The position numbers and the translations under genes were made by a program. Source: Palauibacter sp965207805 (GTDB lineage: Bacteria > Gemmatimonadota > Gemmatimonadetes > Palauibacterales > Palauibacteraceae). Taken from it: a stretch of DNA of 64,000 bases. Shown here one piece after another: positions 1 to 8,028 of this stretch (position 1 is its first letter; the number at the start of each line of letters is the position of its first letter). Where the stretch lies: contig OZ242312.1 of NCBI GenBank assembly GCA_965207805.1, positions 2,294,001 to 2,358,000 of the forward strand, written 5' to 3'. Under the pieces are notes generated by a model, which worked only from the letters and a program-made list of their open reading frames with translations, did not search any database and had not been told where the DNA came from.

Positions 1-81
1 GCGCAGTAGTGCCTTGTCGGCGCAAGTGAATAGACACCCGCGCGCGCTCCGGCGTTTGAGAAACGAGTCGACGCCCGCGCG
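1..81. other. Left-edge non-coding stretch
   Basis: These bases lie downstream of the stop codon of the dehydrogenase gene that follows. I see no convincing coding frame, RNA gene or terminator in them. Confidence 0.4.
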
Positions 82-1056
82 TCAACGCCGACTCCCCGGC
101 GTCGAACTGCAGGGTGGAGGGTCGTCTTCCTTCAGCGCGCGGATCCGCCGCACCAGCCGGTCGCGCCAGGCGCAGAGGGGTTCGGTGGCGGATGTTCCGT
201 ACATCCCCTCCGTTTCGGCGTGGATCCCAGCGATCACGCGGTCCGAGAACTCGGGGTCCGCCTCCAACTCGCGCCACATCTCGCGGTACGCGTCGCCGTA
301 GCGCCCGTAGTAGTCCCCCGCGCCGCCGTCCGCGTTCGTGTGGCCGGTGCCGAACGGCCCGAGCAGCGCCCAGCGCAGCCCCAGTCCTTCGCGGACCACC
401 GTGTCGATCGCGTCCGCGGAGGCGGCGCCCGATCCGTACAGGAAGACGGCCTCGCGGATCAGGGCGGCCTGAAGCCGGTTGAGAAGGAAACCGGACAGGT
501 AGCGGTTCATCTGCACGGGAGACTGACCCACGCTGTCGAGGAAAGAGAGCGCGGCGGTCAGCACTTCGCGGCGCGTGCCCTCCCCCGGAAGGACTTCCAC
601 GACGGGGATGACGTGCGGCGGATTCACGGGGTGCGCGACGACGCAGCGACCCGAACCCGCGAGACCGGCCGCAATCCGCGACATGTCGTGAGCGGAAGTC
701 GAACTGGCCAGAATCGTGCCGGGACCCGCCACGGCGTCCAGTTCGGCGAAGATCCGCTGCTTGACCGCGAGCGTCTCCGGCCCGCTCTCCTGCACCCATC
801 CGGCGCCCGACAGCGCCTCGTGCACCGTGTCGCAGCGGATCGCCCGCTCTTCCCCGGCGGCCCCGGAATCGATGAATCCGAGGGCCTCGTCCTCGTTCGC
901 GGAGTTCCGCGCCCAATCGAGTGCGCGCGCCAACTGCTCCGGGTCGGGGTCGAAGACGCGCGTCTCGCAACCGGCCCGGGCGAATACGCGGATCCAGCTC
1001 CGGCCGATGACGCCGGCCCCGACTACGGCAACAGTTCGAATCGTGGGCTGGGTCAC
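82..1056 (-). CDS. 3-hydroxyacyl-CoA dehydrogenase family protein, lambda-crystallin/L-gulonate 3-dehydrogenase type
   Basis: Cytosolic NAD-dependent dehydrogenase of about 324 residues. The N-terminal Rossmann fold carries GAGVIGRSW (GxGxxG at residues 13-18). An SSTS stretch near 118-121 and AHPVNPPHVIP with the likely catalytic His near 142 match the 3-hydroxyacyl-CoA dehydrogenase NAD-binding domain. The C-terminal half carries the family motif GFLLNRLQ. Overall spacing resembles CRYL1 (L-gulonate 3-dehydrogenase) and L-carnitine dehydrogenase more than fatty-acid FadB; the substrate cannot be told from sequence. I prefer the GTG start at 1056 because the upstream in-frame ATG at 1095 overlaps the last base of the tRNA-Leu gene. 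No strong ribosome binding site decides between them. The gene follows the tRNA on the same strand. Confidence 0.85.
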   Translation of the reverse strand: MTQPTIRTVAVVGAGVIGRSWIRVFARAGCETRVFDPDPEQLARALDWARNSANEDEALGFIDSGAAGEERAIRCDTVHEALSGAGWVQESGPETLAVKQRIFAELDAVAGPGTILASSTSAHDMSRIAAGLAGSGRCVVAHPVNPPHVIPVVEVLPGEGTRREVLTAALSFLDSVGQSPVQMNRYLSGFLLNRLQAALIREAVFLYGSGAASADAIDTVVREGLGLRWALLGPFGTGHTNADGGAGDYYGRYGDAYREMWRELEADPEFSDRVIAGIHAETEGMYGTSATEPLCAWRDRLVRRIRALKEDDPPPCSSTPGSRR

Positions 1057-1094
1057 GGGCCTGACATCGTCGGCGAAACGAGGGCGAAGGGTCA

Positions 1095-1178
1095 TGCCGG
1101 AGGAGGGACTCGAACCCTCAAGGGATTGCTCCCACCGGATTTTGAGTCCGGCGCGTCTGCCAGTTCCGCCACTCCGGC
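1095..1178 (-). tRNA. tRNA-Leu (anticodon CAA)
   Basis: An 84-nt cloverleaf reads on the minus strand. The acceptor GCCGGAG pairs with CTCCGGC. A D arm, a T arm with GGTTCGAGTCC and a long class II variable arm are present. The 7-nt anticodon loop CTCAAAA gives anticodon CAA, which reads UUG. CCA is not encoded. The long variable arm and A73 discriminator agree with leucine identity. Confidence 0.95.
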
Positions 1179-1222
1179 TCGCGAGCGCGGCCCTCAGATC
1201 TACAACAGCGGGCCGCGCGCGA

Positions 1223-2497
1223 CTATTGCATCTCGTCGAGCGCCTGGTACACCAGCGTGCGCAGCTTCGCGTGGTCGTCCACGCCGCCCGTCGGGATGAG
1301 CTGCGTGAAGTAGACGACGACGAGATCCTCGGCGGGATCCACCCAGTACGTCGAGTGGTATGCCCCGCCCCACCCGTACTCGCCCACCGAGCCGGGAGTT
1401 CCGCGCGCTCCGAGATCGGCCAGCACGCTGAACCCGAGGCCGAAGCCGACGCCGCCGCCCCAGTTGAACCGGTCCCCAACGTGGTTGACGGTCATGAGGT
1501 CGACGCTCTTGCTCGACAGAATGCGGGCGCCGTCGAGTTCGCCGCCGTTCAGCATCATCTGCAGGAAGCGGGCGTAGTCGTGCGCGGTGGAGAGGAGCCC
1601 CGCCCCGCCGGAGAAGCTCGTCCGCGGGCCATCGACGTATGCCCCCTGGCCGACCATGCCGCCCGGGTCGGGCGCGGGCGAGAGTCCGTCCTCGGAGGCC
1701 GAGTACACGACGCTCAGCCGATCACGCTTCTCCTCCGGGAGGTAGAAGTGCGTGTCCATCATACCCAGCGGCTCGAAGATCCGCGTGCGGAGGAAGTCGT
1801 CCAGCGGCTCGCCCGACACTTCCTCGACGAGGGCGCCGAGGATGTCCGTCGCGTAGCCGTACACGAAGCGCTCACCCGGCTGCGCGTCCATGGGGAGGGC
1901 GGCCATGCGCCGTACCGTCTCCCGGACCGGCTCGTCGCGGTGCGCAAAATACCAGCCCTGGATGTCGGCCTCCGCCCACAGGTCGGCCGCCGGACCGCCC
2001 CCGTAGCCGATCCCGGCGGTGTGCGTGAGCAGGTCCCGGATCGTGATCGGCCGGTTCGCGGGCACGATGTCGTATCCCCCCGCCCCGTCGGCGACCGCGA
2101 CGGTCGTCTCCATGTACTCGGGCAGATAGCGGCCGAGCGGGTCGGAGATCAGGAGATCCCCTTCCTCCTGCAGGATCATGACGCCGACGCTCACGATCGC
2201 CTTCGTCTGCGAGGCGATGCGGAAGATGTCGTCCGTCTCCATGGGGTCGCCGGCTGCGACGTCCCGGTGGCCGACCGCCTCCAGGTAGGAGACCTCGCCC
2301 CCGCGCGCGACGAGGGCGACGGCGCCGGCCAGCTCCCCCTCCTCCACGTAGGAGTCCAGGGCGCCGCTGAGCCGCTCGAGGCGATCCGCGTCCGACTCGG
2401 CCGCCGTCGACCCCGGGACGCCCGCCACGGCAAGCGCCACGCCGACCACGAACACCGGGAGTACGCCCCACAGGAGGCGCTTGGGCATTCTGTTCAT
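1223..2497 (-). CDS. Exported serine hydrolase, beta-lactamase class C/family VIII esterase (S12-like)
   Basis: Protein of 424 residues with a Sec signal peptide: a basic start, then a hydrophobic stretch at about residues 8-30. The serine beta-lactamase-like fold is marked by SQTK at 96-99 (nucleophile Ser plus general-base Lys). The Tyr motif VYGYATDILG is near 212-221, and a C-terminal GWGGAYHSTYW stands where this family keeps its third active-site motif. The family includes esterases, D-aminopeptidases and penicillin-binding proteins; the substrate is unknown. The ATG at 2497 follows AGAGGACGAAGG; alternative ATGs lie at 2518 and 2488. The gene starts 37 bases after the stop of the upstream amidase gene on the same strand, so the two are probably co-transcribed. 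Confidence 0.88.
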   Translation of the reverse strand: MNRMPKRLLWGVLPVFVVGVALAVAGVPGSTAAESDADRLERLSGALDSYVEEGELAGAVALVARGGEVSYLEAVGHRDVAAGDPMETDDIFRIASQTKAIVSVGVMILQEEGDLLISDPLGRYLPEYMETTVAVADGAGGYDIVPANRPITIRDLLTHTAGIGYGGGPAADLWAEADIQGWYFAHRDEPVRETVRRMAALPMDAQPGERFVYGYATDILGALVEEVSGEPLDDFLRTRIFEPLGMMDTHFYLPEEKRDRLSVVYSASEDGLSPAPDPGGMVGQGAYVDGPRTSFSGGAGLLSTAHDYARFLQMMLNGGELDGARILSSKSVDLMTVNHVGDRFNWGGGVGFGLGFSVLADLGARGTPGSVGEYGWGGAYHSTYWVDPAEDLVVVYFTQLIPTGGVDDHAKLRTLVYQALDEMQ

Positions 2498-2534
2498 CCT
2501 TCGTCCTCTGTCTTCCATCTGTCGCGGTCCCCCG

Positions 2535-4193
2535 TCAATCGAGCGCGGGGTGCCGCGTGTGCCAGTCCGTCGCCGCCTGGAAGGCGTGCGCCACACTCAG
2601 GATCTTGTCGTCGGCGAACAGATCGCCGATCAGGGTCGTCGTGAGCGGCTGATCCGCCTCCTCGCCCTCGGGCCCGAGCGGGCCGAAGCCGTACTGGACG
2701 ACCGCCGCGGGGTGTCCCGTCTCGTTCGTGAGCCCCACCTCACCCGAGCCGGTGGCGAACATGTCGAAGCCCTCCATCGCCTCGGCCATGCGCTTCATCA
2801 CGATGAGGCGCCGCCGCTGCGCGTGCACGTAGTCCATCGCGAGGCCCTCTCGCCCCCGGCGAAACCGCGTGAAGTCGCGCTCCTGCGTCTCGCTGAGCCC
2901 TTCCGGCACCGGGGGCAGTTCTCCGCCCGGGGCCACGTGGAAGTCGAAGGCCGACGACGACTCGGCGCCCAGCGAACTCGCCGCCTGGGCGGGCAGCTCG
3001 CGCATGAGCCGCGGCCGCGCACCGAGCTCCTCCAGTTTCTCGACGAAGGAGTGCGGCGCGTCTTCCGTGTACCCGATCGAGAGCGCGCCCAGGTCCGGAT
3101 TCCGCTCGAAACGGAACGGCATCGTGATTGAGGCGGGGTCCTTCTCGTCCGCGCCGTGGATCTCGTTGAACACGAGCGCGCAGTCCTCGATCGTGCGGCA
3201 CATGGGGCCCGTCTTGTCCATGCTCCAGGAGAGCACCATGCCGCCGTAGCGGCTCACGCGTCCGAAGGTGGGGCGGAGGGCGCTCAGCCCGTTGCGGCGG
3301 CTCGGGGAGACGATCGACCCGCGCGTTTCGGTCCCGATGGAGAACGCGACGCAGCCCGCCGCCGTCGCCGACCCCGGCCCCGCGGAAGACCCGCTCGATC
3401 CCCAGGCGAGGTTCCACGGATTCAGCGTCCGGCCGCGGTACCAGCGGTCGCCTCGCGCGAACTCTCCCGTCGCGAGCTTCGCGATGAGCACGGCGCCCGC
3501 CGCGTTCAGCCGGCGCACAACCTCCGCATCCTCCTCGATCATCTGGGTCTGGAAGGCGGCCGAGCCCCACGTCGTGCGCGCCCCGACGGTCGAGAAGAGG
3601 TCCTTCAGGCCGTAGGGGATCCCGTGCAGGGGGCCGCGCCATTCGCCCGCACGGATCTCGGCTTCCGCCTGCTCCGCCTCTTCCCTGCCCCGGTCCTCCA
3701 GAATCGTCACCGCGCACAGCAGCACGGGGTCGTACCTCTTGATGCGCTCCATGTAGATGTCGAACAGTTCCGTCGGCGAGACCCGGCGCTCCTTCACGAG
3801 GGCCGACAGCCGGTGCACGGGGAGGAACGCGATCTCCTCCTCGTTGGACGGCACGGGCCCCTCCCAGGGTTCGACATCGATCGGGGTCTTTTCGAACGGA
3901 TTCGTTCCCGCGCGCCAGTACTTCTCCAGCAGCGCCCCCGTCCCGCCCGGATACGCCTGGAACTGAAGGGCCGGCGGCTCCCCGTTCCCGAGCTGGATGA
4001 CCTCCTCCTGCGTAGCTTCCCACCGTCCCTCGCGTACCGGCGCGCGGGAAACGGGGGGCGCCTCCGTCGCGGCCACCAGCGCCCGGGGATCCAGGGTCCC
4101 TGCCGCCGTCGCCGCCGCCGCCACCTTCAAGAACCCCCGTCGCCGGATGCCGCAGGCCTCCGTTTCGTGATTCGCGTCGTCGTGTCCGGACAC
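2535..4193 (-). CDS. Tat-exported amidase-signature hydrolase
   Basis: Amidase of about 552 residues. The N terminus has a twin-arginine signal (RRRGFLKVAAAA), so it is likely exported folded to the periplasm. The amidase-signature Ser-cisSer-Lys triad is readable: Lys in GLKDLF near 197, cis-Ser in WGSSGSSAG near 269, and the nucleophile Ser in GTETRGSIVSPS near 293. Amidase-signature enzymes hydrolyse amides; the substrate is unknown. The GTG at 4193 is preferred because AGGAGG lies 5-6 bases upstream; a GTG two codons earlier (4199) overlaps that ribosome binding site. It is the first gene of a two-gene unit with the downstream serine hydrolase, suggesting joint breakdown of an amide- or ester-containing compound outside the cytoplasm. 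Confidence 0.9.
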   Translation of the reverse strand: MSGHDDANHETEACGIRRRGFLKVAAAATAAGTLDPRALVAATEAPPVSRAPVREGRWEATQEEVIQLGNGEPPALQFQAYPGGTGALLEKYWRAGTNPFEKTPIDVEPWEGPVPSNEEEIAFLPVHRLSALVKERRVSPTELFDIYMERIKRYDPVLLCAVTILEDRGREEAEQAEAEIRAGEWRGPLHGIPYGLKDLFSTVGARTTWGSAAFQTQMIEEDAEVVRRLNAAGAVLIAKLATGEFARGDRWYRGRTLNPWNLAWGSSGSSAGPGSATAAGCVAFSIGTETRGSIVSPSRRNGLSALRPTFGRVSRYGGMVLSWSMDKTGPMCRTIEDCALVFNEIHGADEKDPASITMPFRFERNPDLGALSIGYTEDAPHSFVEKLEELGARPRLMRELPAQAASSLGAESSSAFDFHVAPGGELPPVPEGLSETQERDFTRFRRGREGLAMDYVHAQRRRLIVMKRMAEAMEGFDMFATGSGEVGLTNETGHPAAVVQYGFGPLGPEGEEADQPLTTTLIGDLFADDKILSVAHAFQAATDWHTRHPALD

Positions 4194-4449
4194 TCGCACC
4201 TCCTGTAGCCGGGAATGCTCCGGGCGCCCGGGTGGAACCGGGTCACCTGTCCGTCACACTGCGGGGTGATTCACGAGCCGACAAGCCACGCCCGCAACCC
4301 GGGAGAGGCCGTCACGCCTGGCCACCAGGGTTCGCTCCCGCGAAACTCAGACCGTCGTTCTCGCGTCAGCACCGTATCCGCCCACGGCATGTACTGCGCC
4401 GCGGGCGGATGTCGGCCCAACCCCTCACCTGTGATCCAGGAGGCTCGGG

Positions 4450-4767
4450 ATGGACATGGACCTGGTCGTCATCTTTACGTTCATCTCCACGATCGTGCTG
4501 ATCATCACCGGCGGTGTCGTGCTCTTCCCGATCTCCCGCAAGCTGGCCTACTTCCTCGAGCAGGCGACGCGAGACCGAGCGGACCGGCTCGCCGGCGGGG
4601 TACGGGAGGCCTTGCCGGGTCCGGCGGCAAACGATCGCCTCCTCCAGACGCTTTCCGAACTCCAGGACCAGGTGGGACAGATCGCGGAGCGACAGGCGTT
4701 CACGGAACAGCTCCTCGAGCGTCGCCGGGACGACCCTGATCGCGAGGCGGATCGCCACGAAGGGTGA
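4450..4767 (+). CDS. Small single-pass membrane protein of unknown function
   Basis: Protein of 105 residues. A hydrophobic helix at about residues 4-28 is followed by a charged, probably helical or coiled-coil cytoplasmic tail rich in Glu, Arg and Gln. The start is well supported: AGGAGG lies six bases before the ATG. I do not recognise the family. It stands alone between the minus-strand amidase and the minus-strand antiporter gene, so its neighbours say little about its role. Confidence 0.65.
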   Translation: MDMDLVVIFTFISTIVLIITGGVVLFPISRKLAYFLEQATRDRADRLAGGVREALPGPAANDRLLQTLSELQDQVGQIAERQAFTEQLLERRRDDPDREADRHEG

Positions 4768-5028
4768 TGCGGGGGTGTGCGACTACGACGACAGGCGATG
4801 GGGACGCTCGGCGACCGGCCGGAAGGGGTCTCCGGCGTGGGGTGAGGCCGGGGCGCGCGCGACCACTTCGGTACATCCAACTTCATCCCAACATCGTCCC
4901 TGCCACAGGAGGGTGATCCGCCGCCCCGGCTTCAGTTCTCCCGTCAGACCCGACCCCGCGAAGCCGTCAAGAGTTCCGCGGGTCCGGAACACTGAGACGC
5001 ACCCGGTTGGCGAAACGTTGCTTGGCTG

Positions 5029-6144
5029 CTAGCCCGGGAGGTTGAAGAAGGCGAGGCCGAGCAGGACGTACACGGCGAGGAGGAGGACTCCCTCCATCCA
5101 GTGCGTTTTGCCGTCGTCGGCGATCTGTCCCACGACGAGGACGGAGACCGCGACCGCCACGACTTCGAGCGGCGAAAAGACGAGGTCCATCGGCTCCGGC
5201 CCGATCGCGTAGGAGAGGAAGACGAGGAGTGGAGCGATGAGGAGCGCGATCTGGAGCGATGATCCCACCGCGATCTGGATCGACAGGTCCATCTTGTTCC
5301 GAAGCGCGACGAGCACGGCGGTCGAATGCTCCGCCGCGTTGCCGACGAGAGCGACGACGATCACGCCGACGAAGACCTCGGTCATCCCCAGGGCCTGGGC
5401 CGCCTCCTCCGCCCCGCCGACGAGGATCTCGCTCATCCAGCCCACGAGCGCGGCCGCTCCGACGAGGACCGCGAACGACTTGCCCTTCGACCACGCGGGA
5501 GCCGCGTGCGTCTCGCCGCCGGCGGGCGACGCCCCCTGGTAGAGATCCGCGTGCGTCCGCAGCGCGAAGACGAGCGACAGGATGTAACAGACGATGAGGA
5601 CGACGGAGATCTCGAGGCTCAACGACCCCGACCCGGCTCCTGCCGCCGTCGCCGCTCCCCCCCCGGACTCCGTCCCGTCCCGGAGATAGTGCATCAGCGA
5701 CGGGATGACGAGGCCGACGGCGCTCAGCAGGAGGAGCGTGGCGCCAAGCTTGGCCGCGGTGCGGTTGAAGGTCTGTGTCCGGAACTTCAGACCCCCGAGC
5801 AGCGCGCTCAGCCCGAAGATGAGGAGGATGTTTCCGATGATCGACCCCGTGAGCGACGCCTTCACGAGGTCGTAAAGGCCCGCTCTGAGCGCGAAGATGG
5901 CGATGATCAGCTCCGCGGCGTTCCCGAATGTCGCGTTCAGCAGTCCTCCGAGACCGGCGCCCACGTGCTCGGCCAGCATCTCGGTCGATTTCCCCATGAT
6001 CCCGGCGAGGGGAACGATCGCGACCGCGGAGGTAAGAAAGAGCGTGGTCGCAGACGCGTGGACGACGTACTCCAGAACGAGCGTGATGGGAACAAAGACG
6101 AGAAGGAGCAGGAGAGCCTGCTCCGCTTTCAGCCTGAGAGCCAA
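5029..6144 (-). CDS. cax: Calcium/proton antiporter, CAX family
   Basis: Inner-membrane protein of 371 residues with about ten or eleven hydrophobic segments. It has the two inverted family repeats: GNAAELI near residues 70-80 and the matching GNAAEH in the second half. These acidic motifs line the cation site in CaCA/CAX exchangers, which extrude Ca2+ in exchange for protons. An acidic/polar loop separates the halves. The start codon is TTG at 6144. It is supported by GGAGGAG six bases upstream and by the hydrophobic N terminus starting right after it. The gene is monocistronic and followed by about 260 bases without a gene. Specificity for Ca2+ rather than another divalent cation is by family. 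Confidence 0.92.
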   Translation of the reverse strand: MALRLKAEQALLLLLVFVPITLVLEYVVHASATTLFLTSAVAIVPLAGIMGKSTEMLAEHVGAGLGGLLNATFGNAAELIIAIFALRAGLYDLVKASLTGSIIGNILLIFGLSALLGGLKFRTQTFNRTAAKLGATLLLLSAVGLVIPSLMHYLRDGTESGGGAATAAGAGSGSLSLEISVVLIVCYILSLVFALRTHADLYQGASPAGGETHAAPAWSKGKSFAVLVGAAALVGWMSEILVGGAEEAAQALGMTEVFVGVIVVALVGNAAEHSTAVLVALRNKMDLSIQIAVGSSLQIALLIAPLLVFLSYAIGPEPMDLVFSPLEVVAVAVSVLVVGQIADDGKTHWMEGVLLLAVYVLLGLAFFNLPG

Positions 6145-6195
6145 CCCGTTCTCCTCCCGTTTTTGCCGGAGATATCAAGGGAAAGCCGAAGAAAG

Positions 6196-6266
6196 AGGCG
6201 CCGTCCGGATTCGAACCGGAGTAGGGGGCTTTGCAGGCCCCTGCCTAACCGCTCGGCCACGGCGCC
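6196..6266 (-). tRNA. tRNA-Cys (anticodon GCA)
   Basis: A 71-nt cloverleaf reads on the minus strand. The acceptor GGCGCCG pairs with CGGCGCC, and the anticodon stem GGGGC/GCCCC closes loop CTGCAAA (GCA). The T arm has GGTTCGAATCC and the discriminator is U73, the known cysteine identity base. CCA is not encoded. Confidence 0.95.
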
Positions 6267-6317
6267 GAAGTTCGCACAGCCTAATGGAGCGACCACACGG
6301 ACGCTACCGCCGGAAGG

Positions 6318-6346
6318 TTCTCCATCGCGCCCCGGGCTGCTATACT
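6318..6346 (+). promoter_or_regulatory. Candidate promoter for a leaderless transcript
   Basis: A -10 hexamer TATACT (6341-6346) stands only six bases before the ATG at 6353, with a weak -35 TTCTCC 17 bases upstream. Transcription from here would begin at or next to the A of the start codon. No Shine-Dalgarno sequence precedes that ATG, which fits a leaderless mRNA. Confidence 0.45.
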
Positions 6347-6352
6347 CGCGCG

Positions 6353-8002
6353 ATGCTTCCGCCGACCCGACACGCGGTTCCGGTCCTGCTCGCCCTCCTC
6401 TCCACGGCCATGGCTCCCGTCCATCTGGCCGGGCAGTTCAGCGACGCGCGGCTGCCGAGGCAGGGGAAGCTGTGGCTCACCGTCGCGCCGACGCTGCTGA
6501 ACTGGTCCGAACAGTTCGCGCTCGGCTCGAGCGCGGGGGTCCTCGACGGGGAGCGCGAGCCGCTTGCCGCCCACTTCGACGGTCCGCTCGCCCGCCGCAT
6601 GTTCCCCCCTCCCTTCGCTCTCATCCAGGAACTCAATGACGATGCGGATGCGCTTGGCTTCGAACCCGTAACCGAGGACGACTTCTCGTTCGGCGCGCTC
6701 GACTTCTCGGCCATGCGGGCGCAGATACGCCGACTCGGGCTCGGCGTCGAGCTGGGGGTCCTTGACTGGGTCAGCGTGGGAGTCCGGGCTCCGTTCACTC
6801 TCACGGACATGACGGTGGGCTTCGCCTTCGATTCCACTGCGACGGTGACCGGAAACGGCGTGGCCTTCGCGTCGGGTGCGCCGTTTCTGAGGGACGCGGA
6901 GTCGGCGCTCGACGATCTCGGTTCGCTGATCGATGGCGGCTCTCTGACGGGAACCGCTCTCGAGGAGGCGATCGCGCTCCGACGCGCGACGCTCGACTTC
7001 GTCAACACGCTGGGGCAGCGGGCGGCGGCCGGAGCCTTGATTCCCACCGCTTCCAGCGTCGCGGGGACCCAGATGGCGCAACGCTTCGCGGATTTCGCGG
7101 CGGCGTTCGACGCCCTCGGCCTGACGCTGCCGGAGCTTTCCCTGCCCGAGTTCGCGACGGAGGAGGACTTCGACACGTTGTTCCTGAGCCAGGGCTTCGC
7201 CGATCGACTGCCCAGGGACAGCAGGAACGAGCTCGATCTGGGGGAGGTCGAGGTCTTCCTGCGGGTAAACCTGATCGACGGCATCACGCGCCGAACGCCG
7301 ATCCCGGGGCCGGGCGCGGGGTCCGGGCCCCGAGCGGATCCGGAACGCGGCATCCGGCTGCGCACGAGCGTGGGCGCCCTCGCCCGGCTCCCGATCCGAA
7401 ACCGCAACCTCACGATCTTCGGAGACCCGACGAATTCGTCGGACATCCCGATCGGGGACGGCCAGACCGACATCGAACTGGCGTTGTACCAGGACATCGC
7501 CCTCGGGAGCCTCTTCATGATCCGCGCTTCCGCCCGCTACGGGATGCAGCGCCCCGACGAGGCGGCGTTCCGCTTCACTCCTCCGGATCGCCCCTACAAC
7601 CAGGAGGATCTGGTGGCGCTGATGAGGCGGGATCTGGGGGACTATCTCGCGGTTCTGGTCCGCCCTTCCCTGCGCTTCAACGCCGCCCTCAGCGTGGGGA
7701 TCGAGTACGACTACTTCCGGCTGCCCGCACCCACATATCAGTTCGTCGGGACGGTCGAGGGGCTGGACCCGAACACGGTGGCGGAGGAGGGAGCGCAGAC
7801 CCGCCACCGGCTGGGGGTCGGGTTCCTCATCGATATCTCCGAGGCCGGGGGCGTCGAGGAACTGCATGAGGGGGCGAGGCCAGTGCGCGGCGCCTACCAG
7901 TTCGGCATCTCGCTGCGGCGGGCCATCTCCGGCTCCGGGGGACGAACGCCGGCTTCCTTCCGCTACGCGGCCGAACTCCGCTTCCCGATCAGCATCTTCT
8001 AG
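6353..8002 (+). CDS. Predicted outer-membrane beta-barrel protein, unknown function
   Basis: Protein of 549 residues with a Sec signal peptide (hydrophobic core about residues 8-27, likely cut after AGQ). Repeated amphipathic segments alternate polar and hydrophobic residues, for example GVELGVLDWVSVGVRAPF. The last residue is Phe within a strand-like FPISIF ending, the usual C-terminal signature of BAM-inserted barrels. I recognise no named family. The ATG at 6353 is chosen because the signal peptide begins there; sequence upstream in frame is antisense to the antiporter and tRNA-Cys region. The gene converges on recN. Confidence 0.7.
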   Translation: MLPPTRHAVPVLLALLSTAMAPVHLAGQFSDARLPRQGKLWLTVAPTLLNWSEQFALGSSAGVLDGEREPLAAHFDGPLARRMFPPPFALIQELNDDADALGFEPVTEDDFSFGALDFSAMRAQIRRLGLGVELGVLDWVSVGVRAPFTLTDMTVGFAFDSTATVTGNGVAFASGAPFLRDAESALDDLGSLIDGGSLTGTALEEAIALRRATLDFVNTLGQRAAAGALIPTASSVAGTQMAQRFADFAAAFDALGLTLPELSLPEFATEEDFDTLFLSQGFADRLPRDSRNELDLGEVEVFLRVNLIDGITRRTPIPGPGAGSGPRADPERGIRLRTSVGALARLPIRNRNLTIFGDPTNSSDIPIGDGQTDIELALYQDIALGSLFMIRASARYGMQRPDEAAFRFTPPDRPYNQEDLVALMRRDLGDYLAVLVRPSLRFNAALSVGIEYDYFRLPAPTYQFVGTVEGLDPNTVAEEGAQTRHRLGVGFLIDISEAGGVEELHEGARPVRGAYQFGISLRRAISGSGGRTPASFRYAAELRFPISIF

Positions 8003-8028
8003 CGGCGCAACCGCAACGTCGGCCGGCG

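Noticed and set aside
1057..1095. ATG start at 1095 for the dehydrogenase gene
   Set aside because: It overlaps the 3' end of tRNA-Leu, and the extra N-terminal residues are not family-like; the GTG at 1056 directly precedes the Rossmann fold.
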